Shown piece after piece: positions 1 through 9,402 of a DNA stretch of 64,000 nt (its first letter is position 1; each line of letters begins with the position of its first letter). The stretch comes from Cristatella mucedo (lineage: Eukaryota; Bryozoa; Phylactolaemata; Cristatellidae), in the NCBI GenBank assembly GCA_009760855.2, contig WPIO01000008.1, positions 4,173,501 to 4,237,500 of the forward strand, read 5' to 3'. The position numbers were made by a program, and so were the translations under genes. The notes beneath the pieces were generated by a model that was given only the letters and a program-made list of their open reading frames with translations, had not been told where the DNA came from and ran no database searches.

Positions 1-640
1 TGGGAGCAGACGCCATCTCCGTTTTACTCGTGCCAGATTGAAGAGCCTCCAGCTGTGGCTGCGCAGCATCTGTGCGCATCAATGCGGAAGCCCCCTCTTG
101 TCTCGTGTGCAGCCTCTGCTGACGCAGACGCCGCTAAATTCTTGGCAATTGTGCACTGTCCGACATTGTAATATTTCTAGAGTAGATCGAGAGAGGGCTT
201 CCGCTTGCGTCGGTAGGATATGGGCTGCTAGCTCCTGCATCACATTGGCCATTGTATCCCACAGGCCTGTATCCGCCTCGGTCATAGAACAAGGCACGAT
301 GGGCCAACTGTGCGACGAAGAAAACGCCCGGAGCTCGCCCAGGCCGGCTCTTAGCAGATGCTGTCGACTTTGCGATCAGCTTTGTGGTCGCTTGCTTGTT
401 TTGCATCGCCGGTCATCTAACGAACGAGTAGTTCAGACGCAACTGGAGTGTCAATCAGTACTTTGACCGGCGTGTTCCATCGCTTGCAAGTTTCGTGAGA
501 CAAGACTGCAGCCACAGCTGGGTGAGTGACATTAGTGGTCAAGGAGACTCAGCCCCTAAGAGACTTTGATTGTTGCGAACCTTTATGGGTTCAGAACATA
601 TAAAGCCTTACACGGTTTTTAAAGCGCGTTCGTAGCTGGA
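1..640. other. No recognised gene
   Basis: Short open frames exist on both strands (the longest about 140 codons, from position 38 on the plus strand), and they overlap each other. None shows a domain or a motif I recognise. The minus-strand frame at 79-297 has a protein-like composition but is short and lacks identifiable similarity. It could be a relic of a mobile element; I make no call. Confidence 0.3.
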
Positions 641-662
641 GAGGTGGAATTGGGGATTAGTT

Positions 663-871
663 GATGCTCATCTAATCTCCACCTGCGCTTCATATAATCT
701 CCAGCAATACTCCATCTAATCTCAAGCTATGCTCCATCTAATTTCCAGCAATGCTCCGTCTAATCTCAAGCTATGCTCCGTCTAATTTCAAGCTATGCTC
801 CATCTAATTTCCAGCAATGCTCCATCTAATTTCCAGCTATGCTCCGTCTAATCTCAAGCTATGCTCCGTCT
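663..871. repeat. 22-bp tandem repeat, about nine copies
   Basis: A unit close to CAAGCTATGCTCCATCTAAT plus two bases repeats head to tail about nine times. Copies alternate between CAAGCTATG and CCAGCAATG versions, and between CCATCTAAT and CCGTCTAAT, which suggests expansion of a two-unit block. No gene overlaps it. Confidence 0.85.
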
Positions 872-1227
872 CTAGCCAGCGTGCTCTAACCATTCCGCTG
901 TGCCAGTTCGGCCCTGGAAGAGGCGAGCCAACCTGACAAATGCTATGAGAACTCTGTCGCACCCGGCGACACAGTCAGCGAAACGTGTTCGCGTCTGCGA
1001 ATAATAAACCAACAGAACGCACGTTTACCATGTGAGACTGCTGTGACCATGTGGCTGTTGTGACGACGTGACTGTTTGCGACTCGACTGGGTGCACTTCT
1101 TACGCTTTTCCTTTGGCAAAGAGATGAAGTATTAGGCAAGCATGAAAAAGAAGAAATAAATATTAGTAAGAAGAACTAGGAAAGAGAAAAGCCGCGTAAT
1201 ATAAATATACAAATAAAAATAAATATA

Positions 1228-1352
1228 GTACATTTGTATAGCGCCATAGGAGAACTTAATCTCTATTCTGGCCACGTATGTGCCACGGGGCTCGAGCCCA
1301 CGATCTCGGCCAGACATCGGTTCGGGTGAGCACCTTAATCGCTCGGCCAAAG
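1228..1352 (-). mobile_element. SINE family A copy
   Basis: On the minus strand the copy reads from a tRNA-like A box (TTGGCCGAGCG) through a B-box region (GATCGTGGGCTCGAGCCC). It ends in the family's 3' hairpin (AGAGATTAAGTTCTC) and the GCGCTATACAAATG terminus. It is about 125 bp long and followed by AT-rich sequence, as other copies are. It lies directly beside a possible family B fragment. Confidence 0.8.
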
Positions 1353-1354
1353 GA

Positions 1355-1490
1355 CAGCTGATTTAAAAGCCTCGCTTCCGCACCGGACGAAGAGCCGGCT
1401 TTTAGGCGACTTTTAGCCCGCAGACTCGAACTCGCGGGGTTGGGCGTCAGGGCCGAGCACCGAAGTGCTGGACTGAGACTACGGCTGATG
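1355..1490 (-). mobile_element. Possible degraded SINE family B fragment
   Basis: The edge reads CAGCTGATTTAAAAGCCTC, which matches the reversed 3' tail of family B (GAGGCTGTTTAATCAGCT). It is followed by a weak AAGAGCC match and a B-box-like CAGACTCGAACTCGCGGG. The middle of the element does not align well, so this may be a heavily mutated or rearranged copy. Confidence 0.4.
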
Positions 1491-2040
1491 AGAGTTGGAG
1501 AATGAGCACTAATGTAAATGCTGCAAGCAGTGTAAGAGTAGGCACGCTTGTGTTGACGAGAGACCGTCCGAGTGTGCCGATGAAAAATGGACATCCATCG
1601 AGACTTCAGGATCGTATCCCAAGGATCCGTTTAAGGTCAATTTCTTTTCTTCGAAATTTCCACTCCCCTCATGCCGATGTAATCGTAAAGCGCAGTATGG
1701 GCTCTCATGTTTATGCGGATGGCACGCAGTGGAGACGCGCGCCTTAGTAGGATTCCCTTCCGTTCAGCATCTCACAGCTCTCCAAGCTCCTTTCCCGCAC
1801 GTCTTGCCCACATTGGCACTTGGACCGAGGCAAACTTTCCAAAATAGAATGATGACAAAACAAACTTGCTCATGATCGGCAAACCAGATGCTATTCAGGA
1901 GCTGGATAGCCTATCTCTCCTTATCGGCTTGACCGGCATGTCGCATGTAGCCTCTGCACTAAATCTGGGTGACCTCTTATAATATGACTTTTCACCAGAT
2001 GAGCTCGGCAGCTACTCAGCCAAGTATGCCCTACTTTTAC
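1491..2040. other. Unassigned DNA
   Basis: I see no recognisable coding region, RNA gene or repeat in this stretch. Its only open frame of any length (1502-1747, plus) has no familiar domain. Confidence 0.3.
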
Positions 2041-2290
2041 CGTCGCAGGAGTCGCATCCCGACAATATAGCCACTGACGAAATAGCACCGACGCAGGAGT
2101 CGCATCCCGACAATATAGCCACTGACAAAATAGCACCGACGCAGGAGTCGCATCCCGACAATATAGCCACTGACAAAATAGCACCGACGCAGGAGTCGCA
2201 TCCCGACAATATAGCCACTGACAAAATAGCACCGTCGCAGGAGTCGCATCCCGACAATGTAGCCACTGACGAAATAGCACCGACGCAATA
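2041..2290. repeat. 48-bp minisatellite, five copies
   Basis: The anchor GCAGGAGTCGCATCCCGACA recurs at 2045, 2093, 2141, 2189 and 2237, an exact 48-bp period. Because 48 is a multiple of three and the unit lacks minus-strand stops, all three minus frames stay open across the array. Those open frames are therefore an artefact of the repeat. Each unit contains a GACAAAATAGCACCGAC motif also found, inverted, at 3318-3425. Confidence 0.9.
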
Positions 2291-3425
2291 GCCCCATGTG
2301 GTGAAGATCGACAAAATACCCCCGACAAAAACGCCCAGACTAATAAGAAAATGTATTTTTTGCGAGTTTGTTATATTTCTTTTAACTACAACATTTAACG
2401 GATTCAATTACGATGATGAAAAATCAATTTTTAAAATATCATTTTTATTAAATATGTTAACAAATTAAGATGTCACAGCAATTGTATTCTACAGAATAAC
2501 AATTACCGTCAGCCCCGACTTAAAACTCGGAGATACGAGCTCGGCCACAGTCACAAAAAAGTGTAAATCAAAATTTTTAATAGAAAACTTTCAAAATCCA
2601 CGCGCGGTTAGTAGATTTCACCACGCCGAAAGCAGCAGGGAGGAAACAAAGTCTGACAGCATCAGAGCGTGTCATAGTAGAACGTATCCTATACCATTTT
2701 AAGCCTAGGAAAACTCAACTTAAGACAGGTTTTCCGGCCCCTATCTATTTCGTAAGTCTTGGCTGACTGTAATTCAAGATCAATTTAATAATGAAAATAA
2801 TTAATCTATTCCGCATTTTTATTTTTTTTCCGTTTGCCGCCAAATTATTTGTATCCTTTAATGGCACTGCGCCTTTCAACAAACCATCGATTGCCATCTC
2901 CTACCTTTATTCAGACTCACCAAAAAAAAGTTTTGAAAGGAGCAAGACAGAGTAGTGATCAATATCGCACATTTTCAAGCGGGCAACCGACAACCTGACG
3001 CATCGAAGACGAAGTATGTGCAACTCAATCGGCTTCTTCAAACTCTTGTTCCAACCCTAGGATGAGATTGAGTGTCTGGATTAACTCCATAGAGTCGACG
3101 CAATCTGACAATGTAAATTGCGATTCAAACTATACCAAAATATATTGATCTTAAATTAAATTAACAATTTTTGACTCAAATCTTGATAACTTTGTACTCA
3201 AGAAAAAAGTTCTTTACCAATTTAACTTAATATTGATTAGTTATTAGTTTTTTTACGTATTAATTATGTATTAGTTATTTTTTTATTACAGATACTCAGA
3301 AAGTATCTACTCTATTAAGCTGTTTTGACAGGGCTTTTAGTCTTGGGCTGTTTTGCATGCAGACTATTTTGTCAGGGCTATTTTGTCATGGGCTGTTTTG
3401 TCCTGAGCTGTTTTGTCTGGTTACC
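2041..3425. mobile_element. Composite element bounded by inverted GACAAAATAGCCC arrays
   Basis: The left edge (2041-2335) carries copies of a GACAAAATAGCACCGAC-like motif reading rightward, including GACAAAATACCCCCGAC near 2312. The right edge (3318-3425) carries the same motif in the opposite sense, as repeated GGGCTATTTTGTCATGGGC and GGGCTGTTTTGTCCTGAGC. The interior is about 1 kb, AT-rich, with no open frame of note. Two oppositely oriented motif arrays around a non-coding core are what a non-autonomous DNA transposon with repeated sub-terminal sites would look like. I see no single clean terminal inverted repeat or target-site duplication, so the mobile-element reading is inference. Confidence 0.4.
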
Positions 3426-3584
3426 GGTCCGAAACCATGCACGTCGTGGCTAAAGGCAGGAAGGATAAGCTTTTTTGACAGCCCCCTCCGTGATCTTGTC
3501 TTTATTTTACGTTTTCCATGGCTGCTCACCAGTGCATTATTTAGTCAGTGCATATTACATACCCGACGTCATAGCAACCAGCGG

Positions 3585-3760
3585 CCGTGAGTGTATTCTT
3601 GCGTGCTTTCAAATGCTTGCCTAAGTTCGCTATACTATTTGTCACTAACTGTTGTTTATTGCTTCTCTTGCAGCGAGTTGTGAAGTTCTTGAATAGAGAT
3701 TCAGTTCACATTAGGACTCTATACAAAAGACATTATCATTATAAAACTATGAAACATGTT
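3585..3760 (+). mobile_element. Degraded LINE 3' tail (divergent subfamily)
   Basis: The stretch ends in TTGCAGCGAGTTGTGAAG, then GAATAGAGATTCAGTTC, then ATTATCATTAT. This matches the order seen in intact tails: TTTGCAGCAAATGTAAAG, AGAGATTAAGTTCTCT, then an ATT repeat. It is most similar to the copy at 61015-61170, so the two belong to one older subfamily. Confidence 0.5.
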
Positions 3761-4047
3761 GCTGCTGTGGAAAGTCAATCACAAATTTTCAGTTACTGAC
3801 ATGCAAATTCTACTGTCTAGTAAAATAGACGCGTTTGAGTTAAAATGAGCTGACTCTCGAATGCAATCTGGAGGTACATTGCAGTCTTTTGCACCAGAAA
3901 CCTAGCCAAGTAGTCTCTGATCAAAACACATTGCGAAATAAAAGAGAAATAAAAATAGCACATAAAGATGGAGGTATATTTAGAGATAACATTGAGAGAC
4001 GGTATAAAGTGCTCATGCAGGTATATACATACAGGTACGTACCTATA

Positions 4048-4172
4048 AGTGTATATATATATATATATATACTTATATATATATAATTACATATATATAT
4101 ATATACTTATATATATATACTTACATATATATATATAGAGAGAGAGAGAGGGAGAGAGAGAGGGAGAGCACT
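4048..4172. repeat. TA-rich then GA-rich microsatellites
   Basis: Interrupted runs of TATATA (about 4050-4137) pass directly into GAGAGA with GGGA interruptions (about 4135-4172). Confidence 0.9.
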
Positions 4173-4275
4173 TTGAGAGAGACACCACTAGAAATAGAAA
4201 GAGAATGAGCGAGGCTATATGAGCAGTGTGCCGTTTTACAGATGCACGTATGAACCTACGCTGCGCCGGTAAACC

Positions 4276-4425
4276 GCACTGGTTTGGCCTAGTGGTTAAG
4301 GTGCACGCTCCGATCGAGGTCAAGGTGAATATAGATGACGACGGAGGTCGTGGGCTCGAACCCTGTGGCATACGTGAAGCGGCTGCATAGAGATTAAGTT
4401 CTCTTAGGGAGCTGTACAAATGAGC
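4276..4425 (+). mobile_element. SINE family A copy
   Basis: The head reads GGTTTGGCCTAGTGGTTAAG (tRNA A-box type), and the B box is GGTCGTGGGCTCGAACCC. The 3' end carries AGAGATTAAGTTCTCT and GAGCTGTACAAATGA. Relative to other copies there is extra sequence of about 20 bp between the A and B boxes (around GAATATAGATGACGACG). Confidence 0.85.
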
Positions 4426-4639
4426 TATATTTTTTATATTTTATATGCTCAGTGCCGCTAGACTTAATGGGTCTTCAGGACATTAAAGAGAAATGCCTAG
4501 TTGTCGCGCAGTCAGCAATACTAAATGGCAATACTTGCTATGAGTTTCATCATAAATAATAAATGTATTCAATGGCAGAACCACTAGCTGCCTGTTGCAG
4601 CTTCAGCTGAGCATTTTTTATCGCTGCGAGGTTTTGTAC

Positions 4640-4848
4640 AATTAAGCTCATTGTACAATTTATTAAGTTACAATTTATTTATTACATTTATTTACTTACA
4701 ATTACATTACAATTTATTTATTTACAATTAATTAATTAATTTATTACAATTTATTAATTTATTATTTATTAATTTATTATTTAATTAATTTATTTTATAC
4801 AATTTATTAAGCTCATTGTACAACTAAGCTCATTGTACAATTAAGCTC
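4640..4848. repeat. AT-rich low-complexity block
   Basis: The block is made of repeated TTTATTAATT/ACAATTTATT words and is flanked at both ends by AAGCTCATTGTACAA, present at least three times. It appears to be slippage-expanded AT DNA. Confidence 0.75.
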
Positions 4849-4849
4849 A

Positions 4850-5285
4850 TTGCTACCCGGGTCTTAACCCGAGAGTAAGGTACTAGCTCTTCACGACTCA
4901 GGTCGTGGCTTTGAGTCATGCATGAGCGATTCTTTATTGCCCAAGGCAAACATCGGTGATAGCCGTTAAGGCTCTTCTGGAGCTACTAGAGCTCACTGGC
5001 TGTGGATTCGCTTCACTGAGTCATATTAGAATTATACGTCTATTACACGTCACTTCCGGAAGTACTGGTAGCCACGTGACGGAGGGAAGGACGGAGGACT
5101 TACTCGCTTTAATTAGTTTATATACTAGAGCTCACTGCCTGTGGACTCGCTTCGCTGAGTTTTAGCTGAAAACTCTGCGCCATCTTGCCGTGTGACTGAA
5201 GGGACAGAGGGAAGAATGGACTTTCTCGCTTTAATTAATAGGGATAAATGTTGTTTAATCAGCCTTGACCTTTAATGTCTAATGC
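4850..5285 (+). mobile_element. SINE family B variant interrupted by a tandem duplication
   Basis: The 5' part (about 4850-4980) matches the family B variant at 39538. It has TAAGGTACTAGCTCTTCACGACTCAGGTCGTGG, a GCGATTCTTTATTGCC middle and GGTGATAGCCGTTAAGGCTC. The expected tail (TTTAATCAGCCTTGACCTTTAA) appears only at about 5253-5277. Between them sits a sequence present twice in tandem, at 4983-5116 and 5122-5239. Each copy starts ACTAGAGCTCACTG and ends CTCGCTTTAATTA. The insert seems to have been duplicated inside the SINE. Confidence 0.6.
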
Positions 5286-6110
5286 ATCGTAGCTCTCGTT
5301 TTAAGGTTTGACTATTGCACTTGAAATATGCAAATATGTAAATCATAACATTTAGAAATTTCAATGCGACTAAATTTGAGCTCTGATAGTGTATATTACC
5401 ATTTAAAATTTACTCATTAAAATTGGCGCGCTGTCCTTCGATTGGTCAGCGCCGGCCAGCGAAAGAGTAAAGACTAACATTTACGTGACGGACCGGACTA
5501 CTCACATACTCACATACTCACATACATTCAAAGTTATAGAAGCTGATAACGTCATACTTTGTAAATATTTAAATGCAGACACATGAGTATGAGTTCACGC
5601 ACTCTCACGATCGTGTGATTGTGTGTACGTACAAGTATGCGAAATGTGTGTGAATACCGTACCTACAAGAACTGTAGGTACACTAAATGACGATCCGAAT
5701 GCGATTTTAGCGCGCACGGTCGCTCGTGTGTGTGTGTGCGTTCGCGGCGTGTGTGCGCGCTTGCGTACACTTGTCAGCGTCTCTGTTTTGTGCATAGATG
5801 CAAGTCATACATACGCATATGTAAAGACTAAGAAAAGTGCAGTAATTAATTGTGTAGTACTTAACCGAGCGCACTTGCTGACAGCGACTTTGCACGACCG
5901 CTGCAAGCAAGCCACGCAAAGTCGCCGCGGATTCAAGGCGATTGAAGCTCAGCTGGCGAGCAATCCCAAGAACATTCACAACGAAAAGCACAGAATGCCA
6001 TGTAAGTTTAGCCGAATTTTGATTAAGAACCCTTAAGAGAAGAAAGGAATGCGAAAACCGCCACCAAAAGTTGTAAGTTGAAAGGCTGTCGATCAAGCAG
6101 TTATTGGCTT
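5286..6110. other. Unassigned DNA with GT-rich stretch
   Basis: No supported gene is visible. A GT/CG-alternating stretch (about 5720-5775) produces overlapping low-complexity frames on both strands. ACTCACATACTCACATACTC is a short tandem near 5500. Confidence 0.3.
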
Positions 6111-6111
6111 T

Positions 6112-6192
6112 GCAGCAAATGTAAAGCGCCTAGAAAGACATTGAGTTCTCTAAGGGCGCTTTATCAAGTGTATTATTATTGTTATTATTGAC
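6112..6192 (+). mobile_element. LINE 3' tail (5'-truncated copy)
   Basis: The copy contains GCAGCAAATGTAAAGCGCC, the hairpin AGACATTGAGTTCTCT, GGGCGCTTTATCAAG and then an ATT repeat. It is a very short, 5'-truncated insertion of the window's L2/CR1-like LINE. Confidence 0.85.
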
Positions 6193-6764
6193 TGTAGACG
6201 GTATCTAGTCGTCGGATTCGCGGTAGCTAGCTTAGCTGAATTATCCATCGCTCGGATCTCATAGATGGCAGTTACAGGTAGAAGATTTCTTGCAGCCTTC
6301 ACGAGGTTTATTGATCGAGGAACAGTGCATGGAATGCAGAAGGCACTCCAATAATTTTCGATCAGGGCATACCTCTAGAAGCGCCTGCTTAGGCGCGTTC
6401 TTAGAAGAGAGCTGATCACTACGCCTGGAAATGCATTTACTGCTCGGCTGTTTTGAGCAGTAGGGCCTGCAGTCAAGTGGACAAGTAAATATGCATGTCT
6501 GCATGTGTATGTGTGAGTGTGTGTGTGTGTGTGTACGCGACGCGCAGTGAGGTGAGTGCCAGCACGTGCGTGCTAATACAAGTGCCGCATATGCATACCT
6601 GTATGGACATTTCATTTTCAAGCATACGTGTGCATACGAGAATGATGCACGTATTTTTCTCTCTGAGCAATCCTTAGTGTTGGGTTTTGCGACAGGCCCG
6701 GTTTTGTAGTGTATAAAACGACACAACTGCTTCCGGTTGTTACTAGCCGAGTCCTTTCTTGGTT
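6193..6764. other. Unassigned DNA
   Basis: Nothing recognisable is seen apart from a GT microsatellite at about 6510-6533, which explains the low-complexity frames on both strands. The minus-strand open frame running through 6259-6849 has no familiar domain. Confidence 0.3.
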
Positions 6765-6940
6765 GGTCGACGAGGAGGTAAGATGCTCTCGCTCTTTTCA
6801 ACTGAGGTCGTGGGTTCGATTCCTGCAGTGGGCGATCCTTTATTGCCATTCGCTGGCGGTGGTGATAGCCGTCATAGCTCTTCTGCCGCTGTACATATGA
6901 GGCTGTTATTTATCAGCTAATATTTATTTATTTATTGCCT
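6765..6940 (+). mobile_element. SINE family B copy
   Basis: The A-box region is degraded. The B box is intact (GAGGTCGTGGGTTCGATTCC), followed by the family core GGGCGATCCTTTATTGCC and GGTGGTGATAGCCGT. The hairpin tail GAGGCTGTTATTTATCAGCT follows, then an ATTT repeat. Confidence 0.85.
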
Positions 6941-6944
6941 GTCA

Positions 6945-7555
6945 GCATCGTGAACTGGGTATTCGTCCGCTCGAAGCCTCTGGCTGCTACTGCAGCTATC
7001 GCACGAGGACGAATGTCCGTTCATTTCGACACTACAATTTATTTCCGGCAAGCTATGGTTCTTGGCATACTTGCTTGTCATGCGAAGGAGGCGTTAGCTT
7101 GGTCGGAGCTTTCTCTTTCGGGGTTGCTGCTCCGAGGACGAACGCACTTGCTTCGGGGGCTAGCACCGAGCTGGTGGAATGGCGTGGCAGAAGCGTGGTG
7201 CGAAGCTGGTGCTAAGAGCGTAAATAAAACGAAATATATAGTAGATAGTAAAAATTTAAATAGTAGAATAATAGGCTAATCGCAAAGCGAAAGTTTTCTC
7301 TGCAAGCATCTGGGCGGCTTGGTACTAACATCATCGACCTGCGGCCTAGCCGAGTTATTCCGCATCGAATTCAAGTGCATGCTGGCTAGAATTTCGGACG
7401 GCCACCCGCTCGCCACATCTCAGGTAGGCTCCCAATGGAGCAGATCATGTCAAGTTGAAGACGAAAGTCTTCATAAGACGATTCAACGTTGGCGCCCGAG
7501 CAAGAGAACCTAGCTGAGCTATGCGCAGCATTTAGCTACAACGCCTGGTTTGACC
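6945..7555. other. Unassigned DNA
   Basis: I see no recognised gene or repeat. Open frames at 6935-7279 and 7319-7513 (plus) lack familiar motifs. Confidence 0.3.
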
Positions 7556-7720
7556 CGCTCCATAATAATAAAAAATAATAAGAAGAATAATACATTTGTA
7601 TAACGCCCTCTGAGAACTTGATCTATGTTTAGGCACTCTGCATGTGCTGTAAAGGAAGCATAATCTAATGGTTAATGCTAACGTGCACAATGTCAACAAG
7701 CAAAACACGGCTAGAGTAGC
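7556..7720 (-). mobile_element. LINE 3' tail, minus strand
   Basis: Reading the plus strand, an AATAATA tract precedes CATTTGTATAACGCCCTC, AGAACTTGATCT and TAGGCACTCTGCATGTGCTG. This is the reverse complement of the LINE tail, followed by diverged 3'-untranslated LINE sequence. Confidence 0.75.
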
Positions 7721-8470
7721 ATTTACAGTATCAGCATGTAATTCAAGCCGCTGCGGCTCAGGAGGAAAACTGAGGATCAAGTACTAGTGGGCCATGAGGT
7801 GGTGGCAGTCGCATCAAACGGGTGGCTTTGTCCTAGAATCGTCTTTCCTAGGATTCATTCTGAACGCTGTGTGCAATTTCACGATGATCGCAGCCCTGTT
7901 GGTTACGGCTCTCTAAATCCAAATGTCTTAATTCTTTTCTATGACACAGAGCTTGTACGCGACTAGATAGGGAAGCTCTCGTAGCGAAATCAGTGGGAGG
8001 TAGCTGCGAACTCCTCGAGACCTTTGCCCAGTAGCTACTTGTTTCGCCAAACTGCAACATACGCGCTACAGCCAACTGAGTCGCTTGCAGAAAAGTTCGT
8101 TAACATCTTACCCAGATTCGGAAAGGTTGCAATCGGCAGAATGTCGAACCCTTATTTTTTAGAAGGCTGTCACAGTAGGCATTCGACCGGAAGCTTAATC
8201 ACCAGTTTCTTGGCCTTCAGCAGGTCTGCTGAGTTGAATTTCGAAGGTACTCAATGAAAGAAACAGGCGACATTTATTACGAGACCAATATGCAGCGACA
8301 GGTGTGTTGATAGCAGATATCCGAGGGCTTCATGTTAATGGATGAAATTAGCTGAGAATGGAAGGTTTGGTCGCGGTACTTGATTTCCTGCCGGTATTAT
8401 TGCACGAGGGAGCAGCAATTAGAATTGACCGAAGATCCACTCGACCGGCACAGAGGATGTCGATAGGGCC
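7721..8470. other. Unassigned DNA
   Basis: No supported feature. Short frames on both strands without recognisable domains. Confidence 0.3.
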
Positions 8471-8472
8471 AA

Positions 8473-8617
8473 GCTATCCCTCTCCTGGTGGAAGGGGTTA
8501 GGCTATCCCTCTCCTGGTGGAAGGGGTTAGGCTATCCCTCTCCTGGTGGGAGGGGTTAGGCTATCCCTCTCCTGCTGGGAGGGATCAGGCTATCCGTCTC
8601 CTGTTGGGAGGGGTTAG
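8473..8617. repeat. 29-bp tandem repeat, five copies
   Basis: Units begin at 8473, 8502, 8531, 8560 and 8589, an exact 29-bp spacing. Each contains GCTATCCCTCTCCTGGTGG and AGGGGTTAG. Copies diverge progressively to the right. Confidence 0.9.
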
Positions 8618-9317
8618 GAACCAGAACGACGCGATTCTCGCAGGAGCTAAATTTGATGATCTGAGATGACGTCAACGAGGCCAGACACGACTGACTCTAT
8701 TGAATCCTCTGAAAATCCTATACAGTGTCATGTCTGCAAATTGACACGAGTGGCTCTGCCGTCCGTCTCCGGCGAGGCAGTCAGAGATCAGCTCAAGTCT
8801 AGAGTCCAGAGTTACATACCATGTGTTTACTTCTTTTCTGTTTGACTCAACGAAAGGTCGCAGATCTCAAGTTGGTGTTGCATACCCTTTGATTAAATGC
8901 ATTGGTACAGCTACAAATGCGCGAGTCAGTGTAGAACAGGCTAGATGCTTGTGTCATGTGATCAATGATTTTGTTCAGGCACACACTATGTAAGCAAATC
9001 AGCGAGTGTTGACATCATTGAAGCACATGCTTCCGTCAGCAGCAGCAGCACTTCTCAGGGAGCCGAGCCGTGACGCGTTCACAAACCTTCCAAGAAACCT
9101 CTTGCCTTTGCTGTCCTTCGCTCGTGAGAGCAGTTCCCGTGACGTGGATCATCATTGAACCAACGGTTTCTTGCCCGCCAGGCAGCAATCTTTCTGTGTT
9201 ACACAAAGGCAGCAGGACGCCGACGTCATCTCCCCTGACAGAGATTCAGGAACAACTTAGGCATTCTCACAGCTGGAGCTCACTGTGCCACTTGCTCTCA
9301 ATATCTATAGCAGAGCT

Positions 9318-9319
<2 letters not shown>
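8618..9319. other. Unassigned DNA
   Basis: No gene or repeat recognised. Confidence 0.3.
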
Positions 9320-9383
<64 letters not shown>

Positions 9384-9402
9384 GCGCGCGCACACACACA
9401 CA
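9320..9402. repeat. CA microsatellite with CG core
   Basis: A pure CA run to about 9380 is followed by a short CG run and further CA. The reading frames across it (His-Thr on plus, Cys-Val on minus) are artefacts. Confidence 0.95.

Noticed and set aside
663-871. CRISPR-like array
   Set aside because: Units are contiguous tandem copies without unique spacers, and the DNA is animal-like.
2012-2407. Repetitive 16-residue-period protein
   Set aside because: All three minus frames are open through the 48-bp minisatellite, so openness is not evidence of coding.
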